Assembly (NCBI GenBank): GCA_947177415.1
Contig: CAMWUK010000019.1
Coordinates: 1-47,481, forward strand
Length of the DNA: 47,481 nucleotides
Reading direction: 5' to 3'
From: an uncultured Clostridiaceae bacterium
GTDB lineage: Bacteria; Bacillota; Clostridia; Lachnospirales; Lachnospiraceae
Part shown: positions 37,377-46,765 of the stretch, piece by piece
Layout: every line of letters starts with the position of its first letter
Numbering within the stretch: the stretch's first letter is position 1
Position numbers and translations under genes: made by a program
The notes under the pieces: model-generated
Told to the model about the DNA's origin: nothing
What the model saw: only the letters and a program-made list of their open reading frames with translations
Databases searched by the model: none

Positions 37377-39044
37377 TTACATTTGTGCATTAAATAAATT
37401 CTTCAACTGATATACTACATCATCAGAATCCGCATTAATAGTTGCTGCCTCATTCACTGATGACACCTCATTTAACTCGTTTAAATCACAGTCATCTCCA
37501 TAAGCAATAGAATATACCGGAATCTGATAGGTCTCCAAAATAGATCTCACATCACTTAAATCATATCCTCCATTTTTCCTTCCATCACTTAACAGAAACA
37601 ATACTAATTTTGTATTTGGATTTGCCTCTTTTGCTTTGACCAGCATATCTACACCAACTGTAATTCCATCATAGGTTGCTGTACCTCCCAATGCATTCAG
37701 TTTACTCACAGCCCCATTAAAATACGCTCTTTGATTCAGGTCAAACTGTGCAATAGGTAAATCCACATATACTTTATTATTAAAACTTACTAATCCAATA
37801 CTATTCTCATCATTGATATACTGCCCAGCATTAATCAGAGAATTTTTCAATTCATTAATAGGTTCTCCACTCATACTTCCTGAAATATCAGCTACAAATA
37901 CAGCAGTAATACTATTTCCTCCATCTTTGTTTTCTTTCCACAAGTCTTGTGCTTCTACAATGGTTTTTCCCTGTATTTCTGGTAAAGAACTAACATAATC
38001 ATCATTTTCATTAAATCCATATTGTGTGGCAAGATTCTGTGATTCATCATTCAAACAATACTTACTGAATGCTTCCAAAACTTTCTTCTTATCCGATCCA
38101 ATATTTTTTGTAGCATATAATGGATTATCATGACGTACTCCAAATGGAATAAAAACATAATCTTTTAATTCTTTTGTGTTCACATATATCTGGTATTCTG
38201 TTACCATACCATCTAAAGTACCCTTAGAAGCAGCATTTCTCATTTGCAAAGTAGTATAAGCAACAAAAGGTATGTTCTTCTGGAAATCCGCAAATCCTTC
38301 CACTGCTGCATCACTTAACAGGTTTTTGCTGTCATAATTATATAAAGTCTCAAGTAAGAAATTCAATCCGGTAGAGCTGGTAAATGGGTTGGTGTATCCC
38401 ATGGTTATCTGGTTTTCCGCAGTTGCCTGTACCACTGTTTTTAAAGTCACTTTTTTATATTTCTCTGCAATTTTCTTTTGTGTTTTTGAGGAAAGAAGAA
38501 TCCCTGCCACATTTCCTGCCAGACGTTTTTCCACAATATCCAGTTCTACACCTTTACTTCGTATCATTTCACCCCATAATTCATTGGAAGGGGTAAATGC
38601 TTCTGGCACATATTTCCCTGATATAATATAATCCGCAGCTGTACCAGAAGAAATAGAACGGATAGATACTGATATGGTCTTTCCATCTATTTTCCTTTTC
38701 TCTTCATTGAATTTCTTTGCAATATCTAATAACCATCCATCATAATTATCCCCTGCTTTCTCTGGGGAAGACATGATTTCAATATTAATCTCTCCTTTTC
38801 CCTCTAATGATAATGGGTATTTTGATATTTCAGGCAGTTCTGCTGCCAAATCATTTTCATTAAATTCAACCGTTCCTTTTACTGGTTCCTGCTGGATAGC
38901 ACCAATCCTCTCCACCATCCGGCTTAATTTTTTCTCTGCATTTCCGGTACCATCCTTATTTTCTGTAAGTTTTAGTATGCCAAAAACTCCTGCAAACAAT
39001 ACAATTGCAATAATTACAAATGCAATTACTCCATTCTTCTTCAT
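37377..39044 (-). CDS. Extracellular solute-binding-like and VWA-domain protein
   Basis: A 555-residue protein with an N-terminal membrane anchor (about residues 7-26), an extracytoplasmic region resembling type 2 periplasmic solute-binding folds (about 60-365), and a C-terminal von Willebrand A domain (about 378-555). The metal site motif DISGSMSG starts near Asp386, with the supporting TATYDGI threonine and LLSDGRKNG aspartate. AAGGAG precedes the start. It follows the coiled-coil membrane protein gene by 39 bases, probably in one transcript. The function of this fusion is unknown; adhesion or complex assembly is the usual VWA role. Confidence 0.85.
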   Translation of the reverse strand: MKKNGVIAFVIIAIVLFAGVFGILKLTENKDGTGNAEKKLSRMVERIGAIQQEPVKGTVEFNENDLAAELPEISKYPLSLEGKGEINIEIMSSPEKAGDNYDGWLLDIAKKFNEEKRKIDGKTISVSIRSISSGTAADYIISGKYVPEAFTPSNELWGEMIRSKGVELDIVEKRLAGNVAGILLSSKTQKKIAEKYKKVTLKTVVQATAENQITMGYTNPFTSSTGLNFLLETLYNYDSKNLLSDAAVEGFADFQKNIPFVAYTTLQMRNAASKGTLDGMVTEYQIYVNTKELKDYVFIPFGVRHDNPLYATKNIGSDKKKVLEAFSKYCLNDESQNLATQYGFNENDDYVSSLPEIQGKTIVEAQDLWKENKDGGNSITAVFVADISGSMSGEPINELKNSLINAGQYINDENSIGLVSFNNKVYVDLPIAQFDLNQRAYFNGAVSKLNALGGTATYDGITVGVDMLVKAKEANPNTKLVLFLLSDGRKNGGYDLSDVRSILETYQIPVYSIAYGDDCDLNELNEVSSVNEAATINADSDDVVYQLKNLFNAQM

Positions 39045-39083
39045 GTATTCTTCTCCTTTACTGAACTGTTACAATATGTTAAA

Positions 39084-39887
39084 CTACATGGTTCTTTGAT
39101 ATTTTTGTTTTAAGCTTTCCATCTCTTCTTCGTCACTGTGAAGTTGTTTCATACCATAAATTACATCCCTGATACTATTCATGGTTTCTTCATCTGCCAT
39201 TTCCTTATCGCCTATCTTAGAAACTTCCATAAGAAGCCGGTCAAATTCCAGAAGTATTGCTTCGTTTTTCTCTAACTGTTGTTTTATATAAGCAAAGTGT
39301 TTTGCGAATATCTGACGTTTTGCGTCCAGAGCATTGGTACTTACATTTAATCTCCCTTGTTGCAGGATTTCATACTCCCGTTGGTCAAAGATTGCCATAC
39401 GGCTAAGTATCCGCTTCACATTCTCATAAGTCATCATTTCACAGTCTTCAATAACCTTCTGGAATCCCAGAAGTTCTCCCTGTTGTGCCTGACATTTCTG
39501 AAATAATATTTCTTTTAAGGATGCCATCTTTCTTACCAGACGGTTGACTTGATCTTTTGCAGTATCTACATCTCTTACAAATACCGACTGCTGGTAACAG
39601 GACAACGCCTCTAAACATTCCTCTGGGGTATCTATCTCCTCTAAAACATAGCCATAAGCATTTTTTGCTTGCCGAAGTCCTTTTTCTGCCTCATCCTCAT
39701 GGCTTAATATCTTATAATTCCCCCATGCAAATATCAACACACTCATTATGATAAGCGTAATCCCCATTGCCCTTTGCAATACCGTTCCATAAGCCAGAGA
39801 CACATCAAACACTGATTCAGAAAATGTAAGAATATTGGCAAGGGCGATTCCTCCATTTAACAGAATAAGCTGTATCACTTTCTTCAT
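39084..39887 (-). CDS. Coiled-coil membrane protein of unknown function
   Basis: A 267-residue protein with two N-terminal hydrophobic segments (about 4-22 and 37-57) and a long cytoplasmic helical region rich in Glu, Lys, Gln and Leu, predicted to form coiled coil. No family is recognised with certainty. It precedes the VWA-domain gene in a likely operon. Its promoter (39977-40005) is followed directly by short element S7, which therefore lies in the leader of the transcript. Confidence 0.7.
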   Translation of the reverse strand: MKKVIQLILLNGGIALANILTFSESVFDVSLAYGTVLQRAMGITLIIMSVLIFAWGNYKILSHEDEAEKGLRQAKNAYGYVLEEIDTPEECLEALSCYQQSVFVRDVDTAKDQVNRLVRKMASLKEILFQKCQAQQGELLGFQKVIEDCEMMTYENVKRILSRMAIFDQREYEILQQGRLNVSTNALDAKRQIFAKHFAYIKQQLEKNEAILLEFDRLLMEVSKIGDKEMADEETMNSIRDVIYGMKQLHSDEEEMESLKQKYQRTM

Positions 39888-39942
39888 TCTTTTCTTCTCA
39901 CCTCTTTCAAGAATCCCCCGACATTGAACAATTACTTTTATT

Positions 39943-39971
39943 TTTAACTATTCAGAACCATGAACAGTTAC
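39943..39971. mobile_element. Short palindromic element in a leader (copy S7)
   Basis: About 29 bp, TTAACTATTCAGAACC to ATGAACAGTTAC, with exact 8-bp flanks CTTTTATT (39935-39942 and 39972-39979). The left end has an extra T. It lies directly after the -10 box of the promoter for the 39084-39887 gene, so it forms the start of that RNA. Confidence 0.7.
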
Positions 39972-39976
39972 CTTTT

Positions 39977-40005
39977 ATTTTACTTTCTTTCTGCTGTCCC
40001 GTCAA
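39977..40005 (-). promoter_or_regulatory. Promoter of the coiled-coil/VWA operon
   Basis: TTGACG and TAAAAT on the minus strand, 17 bases apart, about 90 bases before the start codon. The -10 box partly overlaps one copy of the S7 target repeat. Confidence 0.55.
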
Positions 40006-40043
40006 TAAATTTAAGAGACATTTTTGTTCTCTGTGTATTGATT

Positions 40044-40188
40044 GTTACTGTTCACAGGTAGTACTTTGCACTTGCTGCAAAGTACGTAAGAACAAGTAGT
40101 GGTAGAGAAGAATCCAGCCTTTCGCCAAAGGCGAATTACAAATAGGCTGGATTCTGTTACAGTTTGCACCATAGGTGTGAACTGTAAC
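40044..40188. mobile_element. Palindromic mobile element, subfamily II (copy E9)
   Basis: 145 bp with exact 8-bp flanks TATTGATT (40036-40043 and 40189-40196). Terminal repeat GTTACTGTTCAC, hairpin A TACTTTGCA/TGCAAAGTA, spacer, hairpin B GAATCCAGCCT/AGGCTGGATTC with inner TTCGCC/GGCGAA, terminal palindrome ending GTGAACTGTAAC. Confidence 0.92.
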
Positions 40189-40215
40189 TATTGATTGTAT
40201 TAACATTCCCGGCAC

Positions 40216-40271
40216 ATAGCCTGGCAGCAAGTGCAAAGGATATAGAAATAAGTGTAAGAGTTCAGGTAGAT
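40216..40271. repeat. Element fragments at the 3' end of the polytopic membrane protein gene
   Basis: CAGCAAGTGCAAAG resembles hairpin A of subfamily II. GTAAGAGTTCAGGTAG (40256-40271) is a terminal repeat of subfamily I or III with one change. The stop codon of the gene at 40262 and its last codon lie inside that repeat. Confidence 0.6.
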
Positions 40272-42535
40272 CTTTTGCGGTCAAGCCTGCGACAAATTAT
40301 AGTATAACTGCACATGTTTTCCATGACGAAAAAAATTAGTTCCAGCAAAATAACCATGCCTCCCCCAGTAAGATAAATCCACTTTGGCATTAATGATTCT
40401 GTCCGTTTTCCTAAGATACACATGCCAATATCTGCCTTTAAGTCCTGTTTATCTTTTTTCAATTTCCCACTTCTAAATTTATCTTCATTCCAGTATCTTA
40501 CTATATGGAATTTAAGAAAGTCTTTTGTCCCGCTGTTTCTTGTGATACGCATTGTAAATTCTTCCCCTTTTTCTTTCGGACATATATTTCCCAATTCCAG
40601 ATTCAATGTTCCATTCTTTATGGTAGTATTCCTGTCCACAATTATGGATGCTGCTGCCGGCTGTCCGCTACTATTAAATACGTCTATCTGATAAGAAGAT
40701 AATTCTGTGTTTTGACTTTGGTTATATTCCCTTACATACAATTTAATTTTATCAAATGGCTGATTTATGAAAAAGGTTTGCTCTATTGTTTTGTTCTTTG
40801 ATATAATGTTTTTTACTGTTTTGGATGAAGGTTTTATTCTTATAATTTTCTTATTGTAATCATATTGTTTCACAACGCAGTTATGGTATCCCAAGAACAG
40901 AACAAGTAATGTTACAACCATGCAGGATCCATATAAAAGTATGGATGCTTTCTTGGCTGTTCTACTTTCTTGGCACATAGCCTGACAGCAAGTGTCAAGC
41001 TTGCGAGTAAACGGTAACCCTGTTACAGCTGCAGCTGACAGAGAAAGCAAAACATACTGAAACGAAACACCATATTTCCTGTTGGATTCCCATAACAGAA
41101 AAAATAACATGCTCCCGAACAAGGTGAGAACATATATCATTATGCTGTCTGGTTGATTTCTGCGGATAAAACTTATAACAGATACCAAAACAAGAGATAA
41201 TGTCAGTAACCGGAATGCATTGCAATAGATGAAGAGCAATCCGTTTTTTTCACCATAAACATAGTCAAAGAGGGGAGTTATTTTCCCTGCACAAAATGCC
41301 TGATGTGTAGTAAACCCATCTGTTCCTCCGCCATACGGACGCCATAATTTTTCCGTTGCAAGGCAGGCAAGTCCTCCCAATCCTTTCTCCTCTATTCGTT
41401 CTTCTATTCTGCGGATGGCTGCCTCATTCTTTTCTTTTGCTGTCTCAAACTGCAAGGTATAATGTACATCTTCTTTACAGAAACCTCCTTTGTCAGATAA
41501 GCCCATCATGATCCAATGGGTGATGGGAAATCTTCCATGTCCATCTGGATCCGTAAGGTGCAATTTCCGTATGGAGGTAAAACATGATACACTTAGAACA
41601 GCTGATAGAAAAAAAACAGCACTCCAGAGAGCTATTCTTATTACTGTGGTCTTATTTATATTCCTGCGACACAATATCTGCATACATATTACTGCAACAA
41701 ACGGTATAACTGTAGTTGCACGTATGAAACAACCCGTGATTCCCAGAACCGCCATACCAATGCCATACAAAAGTGTCCTCTTTGTGTTTTTGGCATCATG
41801 CATGTGCAGGTACAGCAGGAGAATTCCCATAACAAACGGAATACTATATGTACTGGTATAACTCCAAAAAATCCATACATAAGTGGTCGGCGACAAAGCC
41901 GAGAGCAGAAGCAGGGTGTCTGCGGTTTTTACATCTTTCATCTTACGTGCCGCAAAATAAGACAGCAGAATGCCCAAATCCAGCATAATAATGTTCAACA
42001 CCTGTACTGCCATTACAAAATCTCCGGTACTAAGAGACAGGAAACTGTTCAAGATACAGAAATACCAATAAAGCACTATGGTAAAGAAGTGGTTGTTTTC
42101 ATATCTGGCAAAATAACCCATAATTTCATTGTTAGGACTATTATCAAGAATCCCATCTGTATTGACTGCCATATCAGATGCCATATCTGTCACAATGAAA
42201 GCATCTGTTTCCAGAGCGACCTCCCCCATTTTGTTAAAACAGGTAATCTGTCCGGCAAGAATAACTGCAACGATTACCACACGTACCAAAAATACAGTAT
42301 GCTTGCTACAGGAATCGTATAATTTCCCATAAAAGCGAAACAATGTAAATAGAAAAAGCACTATCCCTCCTCCCATGGCAGCTACCGTATAAGGTTCCAA
42401 ATGGGGCAGCTGATCATTTTTCCTGCAAAATGTCATTAGACCTGTAAAAATACAAACAGTTGTAAATATAATTAATCCATATAAAGTAAATAATTTAAAA
42501 AATTTTTGCATTTTGGTATATATACTTTTAAGCAT
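40262..42535 (-). CDS. Large polytopic membrane protein, possibly GT-C-like glycosyltransferase
   Basis: A 757-residue membrane protein with about twelve or more hydrophobic segments, a loop domain, and a C-terminal soluble beta-rich region before a last helix (YLTGGGMVILLELIFFVMENM). Topology resembles GT-C (mannosyltransferase-like) enzymes, but I see no decisive motif. The start at 42535 is chosen because AAGGAG lies 8 bases before it. The frame continues upstream to 42697 without a ribosome site. A 50-base segment at 40969-41018, encoding LPFTRKLDTCCQAMCQ, is 46/50 identical to one end of mobile element E5. The last codons and stop lie in another element end. Confidence 0.7.
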   Translation of the reverse strand: MLKSIYTKMQKFFKLFTLYGLIIFTTVCIFTGLMTFCRKNDQLPHLEPYTVAAMGGGIVLFLFTLFRFYGKLYDSCSKHTVFLVRVVIVAVILAGQITCFNKMGEVALETDAFIVTDMASDMAVNTDGILDNSPNNEIMGYFARYENNHFFTIVLYWYFCILNSFLSLSTGDFVMAVQVLNIIMLDLGILLSYFAARKMKDVKTADTLLLLSALSPTTYVWIFWSYTSTYSIPFVMGILLLYLHMHDAKNTKRTLLYGIGMAVLGITGCFIRATTVIPFVAVICMQILCRRNINKTTVIRIALWSAVFFLSAVLSVSCFTSIRKLHLTDPDGHGRFPITHWIMMGLSDKGGFCKEDVHYTLQFETAKEKNEAAIRRIEERIEEKGLGGLACLATEKLWRPYGGGTDGFTTHQAFCAGKITPLFDYVYGEKNGLLFIYCNAFRLLTLSLVLVSVISFIRRNQPDSIMIYVLTLFGSMLFFLLWESNRKYGVSFQYVLLSLSAAAVTGLPFTRKLDTCCQAMCQESRTAKKASILLYGSCMVVTLLVLFLGYHNCVVKQYDYNKKIIRIKPSSKTVKNIISKNKTIEQTFFINQPFDKIKLYVREYNQSQNTELSSYQIDVFNSSGQPAAASIIVDRNTTIKNGTLNLELGNICPKEKGEEFTMRITRNSGTKDFLKFHIVRYWNEDKFRSGKLKKDKQDLKADIGMCILGKRTESLMPKWIYLTGGGMVILLELIFFVMENMCSYTIICRRLDRKRST
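40969..41018. repeat. Mobile-element fragment embedded in coding sequence
   Basis: The 50 bases are the reverse complement of 9669-9718 (terminal repeat plus hairpin A of copy E5) with four mismatches. They are read in frame by the polytopic membrane protein gene and contribute a Cys-rich segment. The rest of the element is absent. Confidence 0.8.
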
Positions 42536-42812
42536 CTCTACTTCTCCTTTTACCGAACTGTTAAAATTTGTTCTGTTCAATCCTTTACTATCAAATGTAT
42601 CATCGTATACCCGGTTTCCAATAGCAATCTCTGCCTGTACCAATGACATCATAGCATCCGATGGCAATCCGGTCAATGACACTACACTAAGGTACACACA
42701 AAATTTTTAACACTATTTTCCCTTGATTTTTTGCTTTCACTAATAATACAGATTTCTTCATAATAAAGCTACACTTTTTTATTTTTATAAATAGGAATGC
42801 TAAATATATAGT
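42536..42812. other. Gap upstream of the polytopic protein gene
   Basis: The minus-strand frame of the polytopic protein remains open to 42697 and looks partly protein-like (GLPSDAMMSLVQAEIAIGN), possibly a remnant of a lost upstream gene, but without start signals. The rest is AT-rich. Confidence 0.35.
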
Positions 42813-42981
42813 ACGAAAGTGTGCTTTGGAGAGTGGAGCATCCTAGAAAGGTATATTAAAAAAACATGACACTGGTATTGGTAGTGGTGGCATACCAATT
42901 AGATTTGCTTATCGGGATTACAAAATATTAGATAAAAGAAACATGAAAGTAACAAGGAACTCTAAAAAACCTTTAAAATAG
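42813..42981 (+). pseudogene. Gene fragment with a likely frameshift
   Basis: Two protein-like frames meet at a run of seven A (42858-42864). Before it the frame reads TKVCFGEWSILERYIKK, and after it HDTGIGSGGIPIRFAYRDYK followed by a basic tail ending NSKKPLK and TAG at 42981. One A fewer would join them. No start codon with a ribosome site is visible, so this seems to be the 3' remnant of a gene. I do not recognise the product. Confidence 0.35.
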
Positions 42982-43013
42982 GGGAGGTATAGACAAAATA
43001 TAAATTAAGAAAA

Positions 43014-43057
43014 TCTTAAGAATTTGTTGTGCTTTTCTTAAAAATCCTAGTGTATAG
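43014..43057 (+). promoter_or_regulatory. Promoter region with direct repeats upstream of the two-component genes
   Basis: TCTTAAG (43014) and TCTTAAA (43036) are direct repeats 22 bases apart, followed by a TATAGT -10-like box at 43052-43057. Repeats spaced by two helical turns just upstream of the -10 suit binding of an OmpR-type regulator dimer, suggesting self-control. Confidence 0.5.
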
Positions 43058-43102
43058 TATTAATTGTGGAAGAAAGCTAGCGGTAAAACAAACATAACAA
43101 CC

Positions 43103-43151
43103 ATTACTGTTCACTCACAACCTTCATTTATGATAATGCTTAGATTGTGAG
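43103..43151. repeat. Element-derived fragment in the response-regulator leader
   Basis: ATTACTGTTCACTCACAA matches the first 18 bases of copy E5 with one change. A hairpin CTCACAA/TTGTGAG follows. The remainder is not recognisable. Confidence 0.5.
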
Positions 43152-43254
43152 AAATGCTTATTTACTATTTGCATTCTTATGGCAACAAAGTGTATCATTA
43201 ATGTATGCAGTTATCTTAGATTGTTATGAATCCACAATAGAAAGAGGTAAAAAT

Positions 43255-43950
43255 ATGTATCGGATTTTAGTATGTGAAGATGAAAAATCTATTGCAGATG
43301 CATTAGAGATTTATTTAACGAATGAAGGATATGAAGTTCTTCGGGCAGAAAACGGAATAGAAGCTTTAGAAACCATAAAGAAAGAAGAACTTCACTTAAT
43401 TCTTATGGATATTATGATGCCGAAAATGGATGGCATTAAAGCAACCATGCGTATCCGTGAAGAAAAAAACATTCCTATTATTATTTTGTCTGCAAAGGGA
43501 GAAGATTATGACAAGGTGTTAGGATTGAATGTGGGTGCAGATGACTATGTAACAAAACCCTTCAATCCACTAGAGTTATTGGCAAGAGTAAAAAGCCAGC
43601 TCCGGCGTTACACCAATCTTGGCGGGATAGCCGAAAAAACAACTGACAATATGGTGCGGACCGGTGGATTGGAAATTGATTTATCTACCCATGAAGTATT
43701 TGTAGATGGAGAGCAAAAAAAACTGACTCCGGTGGAATTTGGAATTCTGTCTTTTCTTGCACAAAATGCAGGAAGAGTATATTCCATCCATCAGATTTAT
43801 GAGGCAGTTTGGAATGAACCTTCAGTTAATACAGAGAATACTGTGTCTGTACATATACGAAGAATTCGGGAGAAAATTGAAATTAATGCAAAAGAACCAA
43901 AATATGTAAAGGTGGTGTGGGGCGTTGGATACAAAGTGGAAAAAATTTAG
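43255..43950 (+). CDS. Response regulator, OmpR/PhoB family
   Basis: A 231-residue regulator. The start at 43255 follows AAAGAGG. The frame opens earlier at 43147, but that part covers leader sequence. The receiver domain (1-115) has acidic Glu8-Asp9, phosphoacceptor Asp52 in LILMDIMMPKMDG and the lysine in LSAKGEDYDK. The C-terminal winged helix (about 135-231) shows LTPVEFGILSFLAQN and NTVSVHIRRIREKIE. Its end overlaps the kinase start by 26 bases, so the pair is co-translated. Confidence 0.94.
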   Translation: MYRILVCEDEKSIADALEIYLTNEGYEVLRAENGIEALETIKKEELHLILMDIMMPKMDGIKATMRIREEKNIPIIILSAKGEDYDKVLGLNVGADDYVTKPFNPLELLARVKSQLRRYTNLGGIAEKTTDNMVRTGGLEIDLSTHEVFVDGEQKKLTPVEFGILSFLAQNAGRVYSIHQIYEAVWNEPSVNTENTVSVHIRRIREKIEINAKEPKYVKVVWGVGYKVEKI

Positions 43951-46558
43951 TAGAAGCCTGGCTGTAAGAGTGATACTGAACGGATTAATGATTGGCTGCA
44001 TACTAATTGAAATGATGTTATGCCTAAAAATTTATGATACTGAAAAAAAAATTGACAAAACTTATACTTATAAACATGCAGATGATTTTTATGGTAACAC
44101 AGCTCTTCAAACAGATATTATAGATGCTTGGGAAGAACTATTCGAATTTGTTATTGCAAGCAACTGTCAGGCAAAAGATTCCGCAAATGCCAAGGAACAA
44201 GAAAGGAAACTTGAAAATGCCATAGGTAAATTTCAGTATCAATTAACTATGAAAGATGGAAATGGAAAAGACAAGACCATTTCAAATTGTGTGAATACTT
44301 CCCATGATTTGAATACATTTCCTATTTACAATCTATATAAAGGGTATCTTAATGGTGATACTTATATTAAAGATTGGACGAATTATTATGTAGATTCTTA
44401 TACAGAAAAATATGAAAAAGATAAAGGATATGCTTATATGGATGAGGATTTTACCAATTTTACCTGGTTAGACATCAACTCCATAATTAACGGACTGTGC
44501 CAGGAAAACCAAGCATATTCCCAGTATGTCGCCGAAAATATTGTAGAAAATATCCAAGTTTATAAAGATACAATAAAAGAATGTTTGTATTATTTCTATT
44601 ATGATGATTCAAATTCTAATGATAAAACAATAACAAACAATATACTAAAGAAATTATATAGTTCCATGGATAAAAGTTTTATATCTACTTTTAAAAATAG
44701 GATCGCAGACGAGTATCTTGAGGATAAAGAATATTTAACTTATGATAAAACTACAGGATTAGTCTATAGTGATGATACTGAATGCTATTACTATATGTCC
44801 CAGGATAATTCAATAAAATGCTATGACGAACTTACTCCAAAAACCCGTTCCCGTCTTGAAAAGGAAATGGATGAACAGGACAAAAAACAAGAACCTTTAA
44901 CCAAAGAAGAAAAGAATACTCTTATAGAAACAATCTCTAAGGCAATTTATATTGGTGATAATGGTTTAGATTCAGATGCACAAATTCTAATACCAATTGC
45001 AGCAGTCCTAGGAACACCAGAAGAATATACTATGTATATTGGTGTAGATGATGCATTGTATCAAGCCACGCAGGCTGTGTATATGGATCAGTACTCAGTA
45101 ACTAAGGAAAAAGCAGATATTATAGAAAAACAAGAAAGAACTTATATTTTTACATTATTGGGTGTTCTGGTTTTCTTGGGATTAGTTGTGCTGGCATTGT
45201 TATACGTCTGTGGAAGAAAAGAAGGGACCGAGGAAATACAATATCTTGCAATAGATGCCTGGTATACAGAAATACAAGTAATATTTATTATACTGGGAAT
45301 CATAGCAGGGATTGCCTGTATGGCTATGGTAGCTGATGCATTCTCTTATAACCCTCTGCTGTTTTCCAAGGAAAATGTGCTTATAGTTTTGATGGCACTT
45401 GCATTAACAGCAATTATTTTAATAGAGTTTTTATGTTCCATTGTCCGGAAAATAAAAGGCGGTATACTTTTCCGCCAATCTATTCTTGGCAGGATGCTTA
45501 GTGTGGGACAGGAAAAATTATATTATGGAAAAACGAGCAAACGTATTATGTTCTTTTATCTTGTTGTAGGTGGTGCTTGGTTGTTCTTTGAATATGTTGG
45601 GATGTGTCTTTCTGTTTATGACAGTGAACATTGGCTTCTAATTTTTATGCAGCTAATACTTGTATTTCTGCTTGCTAGTACAGCCATTTTCTTACACCGT
45701 TACTTACATCAATGGGATCAAATCCGAAATGGTGTAAAACGCATAAAGGCAGGAGAAATTAACTATCAGATCCCAACAAATGATAGCAAGAAACTTTTAA
45801 ATTTATTTGCGAAAGACATCAATTCCTTATCTGAAGGCTTAGAAAATGCAGTAGATGAAATGTTAAAATCCGAGAAATTAAAAACGGAACTGATTTCCAA
45901 TGTATCACATGATATTAAAACTCCTTTAACATCCATTATTACTTATGTGGATTTAATAAAAAAAGAGGATGTTCAGCCAGATAAGGTAAAAGAATATGTT
46001 GAAGTATTAGACCAAAAGTCCCAAAGATTAAAGACTTTGACCGATGATTTGTTCGAGGCTGCAAAAGCAACCAGTGGCGTAATGAAAATGGAGGCAACAC
46101 AAATTGATTTGGGTTCTCTGGTGAATCAAGCAATTGGTGAATTTTCTGAGAAACTGGAAAAATCCGACTTAAATGTACGAAACAATATAGAAAGTGATAG
46201 TTTCTATGTTATGGCAGATGGAAAACTGACATGGCGTATTATGGAAAATCTTCTGGGAAATGTTTCTAAATATGCTTTGACTGGAAGTCGTGTATATATA
46301 GATGCCACAGATACCGGAAATATGATTTCACTTACTATAAAAAATATTTCTAATACAGAACTAAATATTAGTTCTGAGGAACTAATGGAACGCTTTACCA
46401 GAGGTGACCAGTCAAGAAATACCGAAGGAAGTGGTCTGGGACTGAATATTGCACAAAGTCTTGCTGCTCTTCAGGGTGGAGAATTTCATGTGGAAATTGA
46501 TGGTGATTTGTTTAAAGCAATGCTGGAATTGCCAAAGGCAAAAACAGATATAATATAG
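43925..46558 (+). CDS. Sensor histidine kinase with large extracellular domain
   Basis: An 877-residue kinase starting with TTG at 43925, inside the regulator gene and behind GGTGG. GTG at 43970 is an alternative. One membrane helix (about 14-37) is followed by about 360 extracellular residues rich in Tyr, Asp and Lys with no recognised fold, then five helices (about 400-600), a HAMP-like linker, the HisKA box NVSHDIKTPLTSIITY with His near 662, the N box ENLLGNVSKYA and the G box GSGLGLNIAQ. The extra membrane block beyond the usual two helices is unusual. The genes downstream (small peptide, CPBP protease) are plausible targets. Confidence 0.9.
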   Translation: MDTKWKKFSRSLAVRVILNGLMIGCILIEMMLCLKIYDTEKKIDKTYTYKHADDFYGNTALQTDIIDAWEELFEFVIASNCQAKDSANAKEQERKLENAIGKFQYQLTMKDGNGKDKTISNCVNTSHDLNTFPIYNLYKGYLNGDTYIKDWTNYYVDSYTEKYEKDKGYAYMDEDFTNFTWLDINSIINGLCQENQAYSQYVAENIVENIQVYKDTIKECLYYFYYDDSNSNDKTITNNILKKLYSSMDKSFISTFKNRIADEYLEDKEYLTYDKTTGLVYSDDTECYYYMSQDNSIKCYDELTPKTRSRLEKEMDEQDKKQEPLTKEEKNTLIETISKAIYIGDNGLDSDAQILIPIAAVLGTPEEYTMYIGVDDALYQATQAVYMDQYSVTKEKADIIEKQERTYIFTLLGVLVFLGLVVLALLYVCGRKEGTEEIQYLAIDAWYTEIQVIFIILGIIAGIACMAMVADAFSYNPLLFSKENVLIVLMALALTAIILIEFLCSIVRKIKGGILFRQSILGRMLSVGQEKLYYGKTSKRIMFFYLVVGGAWLFFEYVGMCLSVYDSEHWLLIFMQLILVFLLASTAIFLHRYLHQWDQIRNGVKRIKAGEINYQIPTNDSKKLLNLFAKDINSLSEGLENAVDEMLKSEKLKTELISNVSHDIKTPLTSIITYVDLIKKEDVQPDKVKEYVEVLDQKSQRLKTLTDDLFEAAKATSGVMKMEATQIDLGSLVNQAIGEFSEKLEKSDLNVRNNIESDSFYVMADGKLTWRIMENLLGNVSKYALTGSRVYIDATDTGNMISLTIKNISNTELNISSEELMERFTRGDQSRNTEGSGLGLNIAQSLAALQGGEFHVEIDGDLFKAMLELPKAKTDII

Positions 46559-46580
46559 CAAAAAATTAGGAAGATTAATT

Positions 46581-46739
46581 ATGTCAAGAGTATTATTGAA
46601 TAATTTTGGAAGTGAAGCTTTGATTTCTCTTGACATAATTCTTCCTTTTTTTGTAGTAGGTGCATTATACAAAATATTATTTGAAAATCTATTGTATAAA
46701 GCAAAAAATATATGGCTTATAGCAAATAAAACAGATTAA
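46581..46739 (+). CDS. 52-residue membrane peptide
   Basis: A small gene with AGGAAG eight bases before ATG and a stop at 46737. The peptide MSRVLLNNFGSEALISLDII continues into a hydrophobic segment (LPFFVVGALYKILF) and ends in a basic tail, so one membrane helix is expected. There is no double-glycine leader. It sits 22 bases after the kinase gene and 26 before the CPBP gene, all on one strand. CPBP proteins often give immunity to membrane-active peptides, so this could be such a peptide or a small regulator. No family is recognised. Confidence 0.5.
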   Translation: MSRVLLNNFGSEALISLDIILPFFVVGALYKILFENLLYKAKNIWLIANKTD

Positions 46740-46765
46740 TTTTAACTAATAGAAAGGAAGAAAAA

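Noticed and set aside
39061-39072. Isolated CTGAACTGTTAC matching an element end
   Set aside because: No second end, hairpin or duplication is found nearby. It may be a relic or chance, so it is not listed as an element.
42536-42697. N-terminal extension of the polytopic membrane protein
   Set aside because: The extended frame starts with GTG and no ribosome site, whereas AAGGAG precedes the internal ATG at 42535, which is followed by a typical membrane helix.
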